Source: an uncultured Tateyamaria sp. (GTDB lineage Bacteria > Pseudomonadota > Alphaproteobacteria > Rhodobacterales > Rhodobacteraceae). Taken from it: a stretch of 50,738 bases of DNA. Location: the NCBI RefSeq assembly GCF_947494755.1, contig NZ_CANLVZ010000008.1, positions 1 through 50,738 on the forward strand. Reading direction: 5' to 3'. The number at the start of each line of letters is the position of its first letter. Position 1 is the stretch's first letter. The notes under the pieces were generated by a model. It had not been told where the DNA came from. It saw only the letters and a list, made by a program, of their open reading frames with translations, and did no database searches. Below are positions 13,760 to 21,640 of this stretch, piece after piece. The translations under genes and the position numbers were made by a program.

Positions 13760-14071
13760 ATGCAGACTGTCCCATTGCAACTGACCGACGTGATTTACAA
13801 CGCGGCGACACAAACTTTTGACGCGCTGGTGACTGTACACGACCAATCCGGAGCACGCAGCTATGCCTGTTCCATTGACGCCCCCATTACGATGGAGTTC
13901 GAAGAAGCCGCCCAAGGTCTTGCAACCCAAGCGATGCGCCGCCACACGCATGGACGCTCTGATGCGGCTGTCATGCCGGCCGCTGCCGTCCCGCAACGGG
14001 CGGGCCGCCTTGCAGGTCTGCGCCGGATGACTATCGACCGTTTCGCAACGCAAGCGCCACGCGCTGCGTAA
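13760..14071 (+). CDS. Small hypothetical protein, possibly stress-induced
   Basis: This 103-residue soluble protein (MQTVPLQLTDVIYNAATQTF...) is not assigned to a family I can name. The N-terminal 55 residues look like a compact beta-rich domain with one cysteine (YACSIDAPITMEFEEAA); the rest is rich in Ala and Arg. AGGTGA five bases before ATG 13760 decides the start over the GTG at 13751. It is a single-gene unit with a strong terminator at 14183-14214. An EcfG-type motif stands directly upstream, which suggests stress control; that is an inference. Codon use resembles the neighbours. Confidence 0.75.
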   Translation: MQTVPLQLTDVIYNAATQTFDALVTVHDQSGARSYACSIDAPITMEFEEAAQGLATQAMRRHTHGRSDAAVMPAAAVPQRAGRLAGLRRMTIDRFATQAPRAA

Positions 14072-14182
14072 ATCAACCCGTTACTCTGCCGCTGAGGCCG
14101 TAACGCATTTGTCCCCCGCGTTACCGCTTGCCGCAGAGCTGCCAGAGCCAGCGCCTGCCTGCTGTCGTCTCTGATTAACTGG

Positions 14183-14214
14183 CCCGGATGTGTCCCCACA
14201 TCCGGGTCTTTTTT
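14183..14214 (+). terminator. Rho-independent terminator before pyrF
   Basis: A perfect 10-bp stem (CCCGGATGTG / CACATCCGGG) with loop TCCC is followed by TCTTTTTT. It ends the transcript of the small gene at 13760 and isolates it from pyrF. Confidence 0.92.
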
Positions 14215-14277
14215 CGTTCATGGACTTTCGCACTGTCTGTACCCTACACCCGGTGCCAGACAAACGGGGGGCCTCAC

Positions 14278-14976
14278 ATGGCAGATGACAGATTGATCGT
14301 GGCAATGGATGTGCCGAACGCTGTGGCGGGCCTTGCGCTCGCCGAACAACTGGGCGACGCGGTCAGTTTCTACAAGATCGGGTTGGGGATGTTGACGGGC
14401 GGTGGCCTTGCGCTGGCCAATGAGCTCAAGCAAGAGCATGGCAAACGTATCTTTCTGGACATGAAGCTGTTTGATATCGGTGCCACGGTCGAGGCCGCCG
14501 TGCGGGGGCTTGCGCAATTCGACCTCGACTTTCTCACGGTTCACGGCGACCCCCATGTGGTGCGCGCCGCCAAGGAAGGCGCGGCAGGCAGCGATCTGAA
14601 AATCCTCGCCGTGACAATCCTGACATCGCTGGACCGTACTGACCTTGACGATTGCCTGATCCAGCCCGGTGATGTCGCGGACCTGGTGCGCACCCGCGCT
14701 GGCCTTGCCTTTGACGCAGGGGCCGATGGTGTGATCGCTTCCCCGCAAGAGGCCGCCGCCATTCGCGCACTTCCCGAAGCGGCGGGGCGGTTGATCGTGA
14801 CCCCCGGCGTGCGCCCCGCCGGCGCGGACAAAGGTGACCAAAAGCGCGTCGCAACCCCGGTCAATGCTATTCAGAACGGGGTGGATCACATCGTTGTCGG
14901 GCGTCCCATCTGGAAATCAGAAAATCCGCGCGCGACTGCTCAAAATATCACCGCCGACATGGCAAACGCCCTCTGA
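14278..14976 (+). CDS. pyrF: Orotidine 5'-phosphate decarboxylase
   Basis: PyrF makes UMP from OMP, the last step of pyrimidine synthesis, in the cytoplasm. The 232-residue length is normal. The active-site residues are all visible: D11 (AMDVPN), K33 (YKIGLGM) and the D61-x-K63-x-x-D66 triad (DMKLFDIGATV). The C-terminal phosphate-binding parts are TPGVRP and HIVVGRPIW. The ATG at 14278 gives the family N-terminus MADDRLIVAMD. It stands alone after the upstream terminator. No other pyr gene is nearby. Confidence 0.97.
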   Translation: MADDRLIVAMDVPNAVAGLALAEQLGDAVSFYKIGLGMLTGGGLALANELKQEHGKRIFLDMKLFDIGATVEAAVRGLAQFDLDFLTVHGDPHVVRAAKEGAAGSDLKILAVTILTSLDRTDLDDCLIQPGDVADLVRTRAGLAFDAGADGVIASPQEAAAIRALPEAAGRLIVTPGVRPAGADKGDQKRVATPVNAIQNGVDHIVVGRPIWKSENPRATAQNITADMANAL

Positions 14977-15089
14977 CATGCCCCAAGCCTCTGACGGCGT
15001 TACTAAATTTAAGGTTGTGCTGCGGGCAGTTTTACCCGCATGACGACCCCATCTGTTGTGCCTTCAAGGCAACAGAATACTCTATATCG

Positions 15090-15218
15090 CTTGGTCAGGT
15101 TTTCCTTACTTAACGTCAACCCGTTTAGGTGGTATGTCTTATGACAGGTGATACTCCCCGACGAACCGTCTCTTCCTGAGGTTCGTCACCTCCCCCCGCT
15201 TCACGCGGGGGGCCTTTC
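15090..15218 (+). ncRNA. Candidate small RNA with two hairpins and terminator
   Basis: After pyrF the plus strand has two consecutive hairpins: GACGAACC/GGTTCGTC (15160-15187, possibly extended by AGGT/ACCT) and a C/G-rich terminator (15192-15212). The next gene on the plus strand is dinB at 15713, and a Nudix gene converges from the right. The arrangement is that of a short independent transcript. The 5' end and promoter are not defined. It could instead be the 3' tail of the pyrF mRNA. Confidence 0.4.
15141..15179 (+). CDS. Possible 12-residue leader or micro-peptide
   Basis: An ATG at 15141 with AGGTGG eight bases upstream opens a 12-codon frame (MTGDTPRRTVSS) ending TGA at 15177. The frame overlaps an 8-bp hairpin whose loop holds the stop codon, and a terminator follows. 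There is no downstream gene on this strand, so it is not an attenuator in the usual sense. It may be a micro-protein, or a chance frame on a small RNA. Confidence 0.3.
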   Translation: MTGDTPRRTVSS

Positions 15219-15221
15219 GTT
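15192..15221 (+). terminator. Rho-independent terminator between pyrF and the Nudix gene
   Basis: An 8-bp stem (CCCCCCGC / GCGGGGGG) with a five-base loop is followed by CCTTTCGTTT. It ends plus-strand transcripts coming from pyrF or from the small RNA candidate, just before the convergent Nudix stop. Confidence 0.8.
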
Positions 15222-15656
15222 TCAGCCCCCAAGGTCCGGCGCAGCAGGCACGCCAGCCAGATAATCCATCAAGCGCGACTTGAACTGGGGCACGACCATC
15301 GCGTCACTCAGGAATGCATCCACTGTCATCAATTTCCAGCCCTGCCCCTCGTCCCCCAGAACGATATCGTCGGCCACCCGTGCCGCCAGATGCGCCGCAA
15401 AGAACCAAGAGATGTCGCCGCTTGAGGTTCCGTAGGGCCGCCCCCACGAGACTTGTTCCGCGCCCATCGCCAACGTCAGCTCCTCATGGGTTTCGCGCAA
15501 GACGCAGGCCAGCGGTGTCTCACCCGGCTCTATCCCGCCGCCCGGCAAATCCCAATACCCGGCCCACAACAGACCGGGCGTGTTATCGCGTTGCAACGAG
15601 ACCAGCTTGTCCCCTACAAACAAAGCCAGCTTTGCCCCGATCACCTGTCCTGCCAT
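15222..15656 (-). CDS. Nudix hydrolase
   Basis: This 144-residue protein is one Nudix domain, which cleaves nucleoside diphosphates linked to some other group. The Nudix box runs from about residue 40 to 62 (GGIEPGETP...RETHEEL), with the REx2-EE core intact but T in place of the usual G after EEL. The frame extends to a TTG at 15701; I chose ATG 15656 because GGAG lies nine bases before it and the fold begins there. It is divergent from dinB with 56 bases between starts. The substrate cannot be told. Confidence 0.88.
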   Translation of the reverse strand: MAGQVIGAKLALFVGDKLVSLQRDNTPGLLWAGYWDLPGGGIEPGETPLACVLRETHEELTLAMGAEQVSWGRPYGTSSGDISWFFAAHLAARVADDIVLGDEGQGWKLMTVDAFLSDAMVVPQFKSRLMDYLAGVPAAPDLGG

Positions 15657-15712
15657 ATCCAAACGCTCCGTTTGCGTGCTAAGTTGGACAGGACTAGCCA
15701 ATTCGCCCCGCC

Positions 15713-16966
15713 ATGCCCAGCTTATGCCGCGACTGTCTGACCGATTTCGATGCCGCCCGACGCTGTCCGGCCTGCGGCAGTCCGCGTGTTGTCAGCCACC
15801 CCGAACTGTTTGACCTGTCCATCGCGCATATGGATTGCGACGCATTTTATGCGTCGGTGGAAAAACGGGACGATCCCAGTCTCGAAGGCAAGCCCGTCAT
15901 TATTGGCGGCGGGCGGAGGGGCGTGGTGTCCACCGCATGCTATGTGGCACGCATCCGGGGCGTGCGTTCGGCGATGCCGATGTTTCAGGCGCTCAAATTG
16001 TGCCCCGATGCGGTCATCATCAAGCCGAGAATGGACGCCTATGTCGAAGCCTCTCGCGCGATCCGCGCCATGATGGAAGAAATGACGCCCGCCATTGAAC
16101 CCTTATCATTGGACGAGGCGTTTCTGGACTTGCGCGGCACCACCCGCCTGCACGGTGCCCCGCCAGCGGTGATGCTGGCCCGTCTTATCAAGCGGATGCG
16201 GGACGAATTGGGGCTGACCGGGTCCATCGGCCTCAGCCACAACAAGTTCCTCGCCAAGGTCGCCTCTGATCTGGAAAAACCACACGGGTTTTCGGTGATT
16301 GGAGAGGCCGAAACGGGCGATTTTCTACGCGGCAAGCCCGTGCGGATGATCTGGGGAATTGGCCCGGCAGCGCAAGCCTCGCTCGACAAGGCGGGCATTC
16401 GCACGTTCAGCGACCTGTTGCGATGGGAACGGACCGACCTTGTGGCCCGGTTCGGGTCCATGGGCGAGCGGCTTTATCATCTTGCGCGCGGACAGGACAA
16501 ACGGCGAGTGTCGCGGGATGCGCCGATGAAGTCGATCAGCAATGAAACAACCTTTGGCGAAGATACCAACGATCCCGACATTCTGGATGGGCACCTTTGG
16601 CGGATGGCTGAAAAGGTGGCCGACCGGGCCAAGGCCAAGGATATTGCGGGGCGGGTTGTGACGCTCAAGCTCAAGCGGCATGATCATTCATCCCTTACGC
16701 GGCGGGTGTCGCTGCGCGAACCGGCGCAACTGGCCGACACGATCTATCGCACCGCGCGCGGCCTGTTTGATCAGGTGGGCGACGAAGGACCCTACCGGTT
16801 GCTCGGGTGCGGGATCAGTGATTTGTGCAATGCGGATGCCGCAGAAGTGTCAGGCGACCTGCTCGACCCGGACGCGCGCAAAAGGGGCAAAGCGGAACGG
16901 GCGGCCGACGCCATTCGCGACCGTTTTGGCAGTGCGGCCATCGTAAAGGGGCGGTCGCTGCGATAA
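15713..16966 (+). CDS. dinB: DNA polymerase IV (Y family)
   Basis: DinB is the error-prone translesion polymerase. The 417-residue protein has a short N-terminal zinc ribbon (C5, C8, C18, C21) that is typical of the alphaproteobacterial form, then the palm with catalytic D41 (HMDCDAFYASVE) and D134-E135 (SLDEAFLDL), the thumb with helix-hairpin-helix motif (WGIGPAAQASL), and the little finger domain. No beta-clamp motif could be picked out with certainty at the C-terminus. I saw no Rhodobacter-type LexA box (GTTC-N7-GTTC) in the short gap before it. Confidence 0.96.
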   Translation: MPSLCRDCLTDFDAARRCPACGSPRVVSHPELFDLSIAHMDCDAFYASVEKRDDPSLEGKPVIIGGGRRGVVSTACYVARIRGVRSAMPMFQALKLCPDAVIIKPRMDAYVEASRAIRAMMEEMTPAIEPLSLDEAFLDLRGTTRLHGAPPAVMLARLIKRMRDELGLTGSIGLSHNKFLAKVASDLEKPHGFSVIGEAETGDFLRGKPVRMIWGIGPAAQASLDKAGIRTFSDLLRWERTDLVARFGSMGERLYHLARGQDKRRVSRDAPMKSISNETTFGEDTNDPDILDGHLWRMAEKVADRAKAKDIAGRVVTLKLKRHDHSSLTRRVSLREPAQLADTIYRTARGLFDQVGDEGPYRLLGCGISDLCNADAAEVSGDLLDPDARKRGKAERAADAIRDRFGSAAIVKGRSLR

Positions 16967-16967
16967 G

Positions 16968-17828
16968 TTATTCGGCGGCCAAAGGCACTCGCATCTGCCC
17001 GATAGTTGCAATCTCGGCGACCACGGATTGTAGTCGGGCGCGCACGGTATGGAAATCGCGATTGGGCCGGATCGTGCGTTCGTTCATGTAAAGCGCGCGG
17101 TCAATCTCGACCTGCACCGCGTGTTGATGACGCGACGGGCGGCCATAGGCTTGGGTGACGTAGGCCCCGGCAAAGGGCGCATTACGCGCCACGGTGAACC
17201 CCGCGCTGGCAAACGCCGCTTCGACCTGTTCGACAATCGCGCTGTCCGCAGCCGCGCCAAACCGGTCGCCCAACACCACGTCGGGGCGGATCATGCCACC
17301 GCGCGCAACCCCGTCCATCGCCTCATGCGGCATCGAATGGCAATCAATCAAGACCGCCTGTCCATGGGACTGATGCGCCTCATCCAGCAAGCTCTGAAGC
17401 ATATCGTGATAGGGCTTCCAATAGACCTCCAACCGACGCTCCGCTTCGCGTTGAGTGATCTTGCCGCGATAAATGGCGCGGCCATTTGCAACCACGCGGG
17501 GAATCACGCCAAGGCCGCTGGCAATGCGCGGATTGTGCCCCTGCCGCTGTGCGCCTTCGATCACCGCCGGGTCCAACTCGTCCACACTTCGGTTGAGATC
17601 GACAAAGGCCCGCGGTGCCCCCGCCTTGAGCAATGGGGCCCCCATTTGTGGCGCGATATCGAACAATTGGTCCACAAACGCATCCTCGGACGAGCGGATC
17701 GTGCGTTCGTCCAGAACCGAGCGGCGCAGAAAGCTCCACGGATAGTCACGGCCCGAATGAGGCGACGCAAACACCACGCAGGATGTGCGTTTCTCGGGGT
17801 ATGAAACCTCGTAGGCGACGGGTGACAT
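16968..17828 (-). CDS. N-formylglutamate amidohydrolase family protein
   Basis: The family removes the formyl group from N-formylglutamate, the end of one histidine degradation route. The 286-residue protein has the family pattern SPHSGRDYP (H24), the RAFVDLNRSVDELDP block, and a zinc-ligand region IDCHSMPH, followed by HQHAVQVEIDRALYMNE. The start is ATG 17828, with AGGAGA six bases upstream; the longer frame to 17870 lacks support. No hut genes are adjacent, so a role in histidine use is not shown and another acyl-amino acid may be the substrate. It converges on dinB with one base between stops. Confidence 0.88.
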   Translation of the reverse strand: MSPVAYEVSYPEKRTSCVVFASPHSGRDYPWSFLRRSVLDERTIRSSEDAFVDQLFDIAPQMGAPLLKAGAPRAFVDLNRSVDELDPAVIEGAQRQGHNPRIASGLGVIPRVVANGRAIYRGKITQREAERRLEVYWKPYHDMLQSLLDEAHQSHGQAVLIDCHSMPHEAMDGVARGGMIRPDVVLGDRFGAAADSAIVEQVEAAFASAGFTVARNAPFAGAYVTQAYGRPSRHQHAVQVEIDRALYMNERTIRPNRDFHTVRARLQSVVAEIATIGQMRVPLAAE

Positions 17829-17997
17829 GGGTTCTCCTCTTGGGCCTAACATAGCGCACGAACGCCCCAAGCCAAAACCCCTTGATCATGCCTCCGACTC
17901 CTTTTATACGCCCCCTCACCCGGCGCGGATTTCCGCGCCCGCTTTTATTGTGGGTCTCCACTTTTTACGCGGGCAAGGCATCCGGGCATGGTAAAGT

Positions 17998-18072
17998 GCG
18001 GGATTAGCTCAGCGGTAGAGCACTTCGTTGACATCGAAGGGGTCACAAGTTCGATCCTTGTATCTCGCACCA
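17998..18072 (+). tRNA. tRNA-Val (anticodon GAC)
   Basis: A 75-nt cloverleaf starts GCGGGATTAGCTCAGCGG, with anticodon stem CTTCG/CGAAG around loop TTGACAT (anticodon GAC) and T-arm GTTCGATCC. The acceptor stem has one G-T pair. CCA is encoded at 18070-18072. Confidence 0.96.
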
Positions 18073-18179
18073 CCGCATTCCGCCAACGGGCCTCGCGCCC
18101 CACGGCATCCAAACCGGCGCTTATGCGCCAAATTGAAACCCAGGCGCTGCTTCGCGCCATCAAATGAGGAAGAAGCGCC

Positions 18180-18305
18180 ATGAAGGTTCGCAACTCGCTC
18201 CGTTCGCTGAAAAACCGGCACCGTGATTGCCGCGTTGTGCGTCGCAAGGGCCGCGTATACGTCATCAACAAGACGCAACGCCGGTTTAAAGCACGCCAGG
18301 GCTAA
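18180..18305 (+). CDS. rpmJ: Ribosomal protein bL36
   Basis: This 41-residue basic protein ([19 protein letters not shown]...) is bL36 of the large ribosomal subunit. It is the form without the zinc-binding CxxC pair: only C17 is present. That form is usual in Alphaproteobacteria. GAGGAAGA before the ATG supports the start. A strong terminator follows at 18326-18360. It lies about 110 bases after tRNA-Val and may share its promoter region. Confidence 0.95.
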   Translation: MKVRNSLRSLKNRHRDCRVVRRKGRVYVINKTQRRFKARQG

Positions 18306-18325
18306 GCCCCGCAGCATAGAACAAC

Positions 18326-18360
18326 AAAAGGCCGCTCCGAATAGTCGGAGCGGCCTTTTT
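18326..18360 (+). terminator. Rho-independent terminator after rpmJ
   Basis: A stem of about 14 bp (AAAGGCCGCTCCGA / TCGGAGCGGCCTTT) with loop ATAG ends in TTTTT. It lies 20 bases past the rpmJ stop. Confidence 0.95.
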
Positions 18361-18438
18361 CGTGGGTCGGGCAAATGGATGGATCGAGCGCAGAAGAACA
18401 GTGAATATGCGGACTTTTCAACCGTTAGCGAGGTAATC

Positions 18439-18466
18439 TTGAAGGTCTGCTAAGCCAAATGATAAC
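18439..18466 (+). promoter_or_regulatory. Possible sigma-70 promoter of the GNAT gene
   Basis: TTGAAG and GATAAC are separated by 16 bases, each matching the -35 and -10 consensus in four of six positions. It lies about 48 bases before the start codon, with the preceding gene ended by a terminator. Weak evidence. Confidence 0.3.
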
Positions 18467-18513
18467 ACACCGTCTTGGGGCCTATTCACACCATTTGGGG
18501 GCAAGAGAGCACA

Positions 18514-19356
18514 ATGTCAGCACCGATCGTCACGTCAGCCGCAGGATGGTCGATGGACGCCTTGCGAGATGCCATGCTTGACGCGTTTTCGGACTACGCG
18601 GTCCCAATCCAACTGAATTCACGGCAGTTTGGGGAAATGATGCAGCAGCGTGGATTAGATTTGTCCAGTTCTCGTGTTGCCATTGTAGAAGGTCAAATCG
18701 CCGGTATCTGGTTGACCTCTGTCCGCAATGGTCGCGCTTACCTGATTTCCAGCGGAACCCGTCCGTCCTATCGGTCCCGTGGTGTCGCACGTGCAATGGC
18801 AGTAGATAACCTTGCGTATCTGCGTTCGATCAAAGTGCACAGTTTCCAAACGGAGGTTCTGCGCAACAATGAAACCGCTGCTGCTCTTTATATGTCACTT
18901 GGCATGGAGAAACAGCGGTTGCTTGATTGCTATAGCCTCTTGCTTTGTGACCATGCGAGCACCAGCGCGTTCAGGTTCGATCAGGTCACGTGGGATCAAA
19001 TTTCGCCACATACGCATGAATTGCTGGACTGGGCACCGTCCTGGCAAAACGACAAACAGTCGCTCAGCGCGATCTCCGATCAAATATCGTGCTTTTCATT
19101 GTTTGCGGGCCAGGAACTCAAAGCCTTTGCTGCAGTCCACCCCGGAACCGGGACCATACATCAAGTTGCGGTCCGGGCGGACTCAAGGCGCAAAGGGATT
19201 GCAGCTGCGTTGGTTGCCGATATCCAGAACCGCCTGCCTAGAGCCTCTCTGAGGGTCATCAATGCTTGCAGCACTGACAGGGCATTTCGTGGCTTTATGA
19301 CCCATCTGGGCGCAACCGAGATGATCGGACAGCATGAACTGAAAATGGACTTGTGA
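18514..19356 (+). CDS. Tandem GNAT-type N-acetyltransferase
   Basis: This 280-residue protein carries two GNAT-like halves. The first has the acetyl-CoA loop YRSRGVARAMA (about residue 90) and the follow-on NNETAAALYMSLGM; the second has RRKGIAAALV (about residue 230) with a degenerate NACSTDRAFRGFMTHLGA. Both loops keep the RxxGxA pattern. The substrate is unknown. ATG 18514 is chosen over 18475 because the fold begins there. The gene looks clearly less GC-rich than its neighbours and uses more A/T-ending codons, and it stands alone, which suggests later acquisition. Confidence 0.82.
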   Translation: MSAPIVTSAAGWSMDALRDAMLDAFSDYAVPIQLNSRQFGEMMQQRGLDLSSSRVAIVEGQIAGIWLTSVRNGRAYLISSGTRPSYRSRGVARAMAVDNLAYLRSIKVHSFQTEVLRNNETAAALYMSLGMEKQRLLDCYSLLLCDHASTSAFRFDQVTWDQISPHTHELLDWAPSWQNDKQSLSAISDQISCFSLFAGQELKAFAAVHPGTGTIHQVAVRADSRRKGIAAALVADIQNRLPRASLRVINACSTDRAFRGFMTHLGATEMIGQHELKMDL

Positions 19357-19516
19357 AGTTAGCTTGCTCACTCCGCATTGTTCACGAACCGGACATTCGC
19401 GAACACCGCAGCATCGGTCAAAGTGGGCTCAAAGCGGTCATTGCGCATTGCCGTAAACGACGCTCAATCGCGCCGCAAAATTAAACCCTTTCGTGGCGCG
19501 ACAAAGTTCAAGTTTC

Positions 19517-20581
19517 TCAGAACCCGATGAAGTAATCCGCCAACGCCATGAACAACGGGATGCTCAGGATCGCGACTGGCGTGCCGAGGCCGGTGGATGT
19601 GCCCACATAAGCCGAAGGATTCGCATCCGGCAGAGCGGCACGCATCGTGGGCGGGCCAGAGATGTCCGAACTGGACGCGGCCATGATCGACAACAGCACC
19701 ACACCGCCTGCGGAGAACCCGGTGAGTTCATGCGCAATGAGACCTGCACCAAAGCCGAGGGCACCGTGCGCCAGCGGCGCTGTGATCCCGTAGATCAGGT
19801 AGGCGTGGGCCACGCCGCGCAACTCGGACAGCCGAGACCATGCCTCCATCCCCATGATCAGCATCAGCACAGACAGCAAGCCCCGGAAAAGCGGCTCATA
19901 AAAGCTGGCATAGACCGTCTCGGGCCGCGCAAGGAGGCCAAGCGCAAGCCCCAACAGCAGGGCCGAGATCGCGGGGCTGCGCAGCGTGTCGACAAGAATG
20001 CCTTTGATCAGGCCGTCCTCAACCGCGTCACCCAAGCCACCACCGCCGGACCCGCCGCCCATCGTCATCGTGCCGCCACTGACCTGAGTGGTAGCTTTGC
20101 GCGCAGCGGCCAGCCGGGCCAGTACGATGGCCGTCACGAGGGCGGCCACATCCATGAACGGGTACAAAGCGCCGATGAAGCCTTCATATGCGATACCTTC
20201 GTCGTCCAGCACCGCCATGCCAGCGGCCAAAGTCGATGCAGAGACCGCCCCGAACAGGCCGGCCGTCGCCATTCCATCCAGTTGCGACACGCCTTTCCAG
20301 CGGGCCAACGTCACTTTGCCGATCAGCACAATCGCGATGCCGACGCCAGCGGCCAACAGGGCGGGCACGGCCAGTTCGCCAAAATTCGCCTCGCGCACCG
20401 ACATACCCGCGCCGATGCCCACCTTGAGCAACAGTAATATGACGATGAATTTATAAACTGGCTCAGGCACTTCCAGCTTGCTGCCCAAAGCTGCGAGCAT
20501 CATGCCACCGATCAGGAAAGCAAGCGTCGGCTTCTGCATTTGCGTCAGAATGGTCGACGTGATGTCGATAGCAAAGTCCAT
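19517..20581 (-). CDS. SbtA-like sodium-dependent bicarbonate transporter family permease
   Basis: This 354-residue inner-membrane protein has about ten hydrophobic segments in two related halves, with a Gly/Met-rich loop in the middle (residues about 187-205). It matches the SbtA/DUF897 family (PALLAAGVGIAI..., ASSSDISGPPTMRAALPDANPSAYVGTSTGLGTPVAI). Cyanobacterial SbtA imports bicarbonate with sodium; in heterotrophs the substrate is not settled. Start at ATG 20581, with AAGGGG upstream. No SbtB (PII-like) gene is adjacent. It is divergent from a LysR regulator with 98 bases between, so that regulator probably controls it. Confidence 0.87.
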   Translation of the reverse strand: MDFAIDITSTILTQMQKPTLAFLIGGMMLAALGSKLEVPEPVYKFIVILLLLKVGIGAGMSVREANFGELAVPALLAAGVGIAIVLIGKVTLARWKGVSQLDGMATAGLFGAVSASTLAAGMAVLDDEGIAYEGFIGALYPFMDVAALVTAIVLARLAAARKATTQVSGGTMTMGGGSGGGGLGDAVEDGLIKGILVDTLRSPAISALLLGLALGLLARPETVYASFYEPLFRGLLSVLMLIMGMEAWSRLSELRGVAHAYLIYGITAPLAHGALGFGAGLIAHELTGFSAGGVVLLSIMAASSSDISGPPTMRAALPDANPSAYVGTSTGLGTPVAILSIPLFMALADYFIGF

Positions 20582-20661
20582 GACAGGCCCCTTCGTGAAT
20601 GTCTTGGACCTCAGATAGCGCAGCGCACTACTCATAAAAAATATATCTTTTACGAATTATC

Positions 20662-20678
20662 GTTCTATTAAATAGAAC
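20662..20678. promoter_or_regulatory. Perfect 17-bp palindrome, likely LysR operator
   Basis: GTTCTATT and AATAGAAC form perfect arms around one A. It contains the T-N11-A spacing of LysR-family sites (T20664, A20676). It ends one base before the GTG start codon of the LysR gene and lies 81 bases from the divergent permease start. Binding there would repress the regulator's own gene. Confidence 0.65.
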
Positions 20679-20679
20679 T

Positions 20680-21552
20680 GTGAATCAGCTGAACTACCAC
20701 CACCTGCGCTACTTCCACGAAGTGGCCCATGACGGAAACCTCACCCGCACCGCCGAGCGGCTGAACCTGTCGCAATCCGCTCTCTCGACGCAGATCAGGA
20801 AACTTGAGGATCGCCTTGGTCTGCCGCTGTTCGAGCGCAGGGGGCGGCAGTTGCATCTGACCGAAGTTGGTCGCATTGCGCTTGATCATGCGGACCGGAT
20901 CTTTGGCACCGGAGAAGAGTTGCTGCAAACCCTGAACCGCAGCGCAGATCACACGCCGCCTTTGCGGATCGGCGCGATGTCGACTCTGTCGCGCAACTTT
21001 CAACTGCAATTCCTCCGGCCAGTTTTGGGGCAACCTGACCTCGATATCGTGCTGAAATCGGGCAGCAACGAACGATTGCTGACGGCCCTATCCGCCTTGG
21101 CGTTCGACGTGGTACTGAGTACGGAAACTCCGCCAAGTGCCGCAGGTTCGGATTTCATTGCACACAGGCTGGCCGAACAGACGGTTTCCCTGCACGGCAC
21201 GCCCGCGCGTATGGGGCACGCGACATTGCGCGACCTTCTGGCCAACGAGCCGGTGATTGTACCCACCGAAAGTTCGATCCGCACGGGGTTTAACAGTCTG
21301 ACAGCCAGGCTGGATGTAAAGCCGCGGATCGTTGCCGATGTGGATGATATGGCGATGGTACGGCTGCTGGCGCGTGAAGGGGCCGGGCTGGCGCTGGCCC
21401 CCTCTGTTGTGCTGGCCGATGAAATCGCAAATGGCACACTACGCACCGCGCCCTTCAACCTTGGGATTGTCGAAAGTTTCTATGCCGTGACCACTCCGCG
21501 CACCTTTCCACACCCGATGCTGACAACCCTGCTGGAGGAGCAAAGCACATAG
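20680..21552 (+). CDS. LysR-family transcriptional regulator
   Basis: This 290-residue protein has the winged helix-turn-helix at residues 5-63 (LNYHHLRYFHEVA, NLTRTAERLNLSQSALSTQIRKLE) and a C-terminal effector-binding domain. The N-terminal wording is that of the NhaR-like branch. It starts with GTG directly after an operator-like palindrome, and no ribosome site is visible, so the mRNA may be leaderless. It is divergent from the SbtA-like permease, which I take to be its target. The inducer is unknown; bicarbonate or sodium would be guesses. Confidence 0.9.
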   Translation: MNQLNYHHLRYFHEVAHDGNLTRTAERLNLSQSALSTQIRKLEDRLGLPLFERRGRQLHLTEVGRIALDHADRIFGTGEELLQTLNRSADHTPPLRIGAMSTLSRNFQLQFLRPVLGQPDLDIVLKSGSNERLLTALSALAFDVVLSTETPPSAAGSDFIAHRLAEQTVSLHGTPARMGHATLRDLLANEPVIVPTESSIRTGFNSLTARLDVKPRIVADVDDMAMVRLLAREGAGLALAPSVVLADEIANGTLRTAPFNLGIVESFYAVTTPRTFPHPMLTTLLEEQST

Positions 21553-21640
21553 AGCACGACACTGATGCACAGATGCCCCCCTTGCGCGCTGCGCCATCCG
21601 GCATAGGTTTTATCACGACTTCATATCGAAAGGCGTTTGC

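Noticed and set aside
15657-15712. LexA box in front of dinB
   Set aside because: No GTTC-N7-GTTC pattern or other clear SOS box in the 56-base gap.
17922-17949. Hairpin GGCGCGGA/TCCGCGCC followed by GCTTTTATT, as a terminator
   Set aside because: No plus-strand gene ends near it (dinB ends at 16966) and it stands just before tRNA-Val. Too uncertain to annotate.
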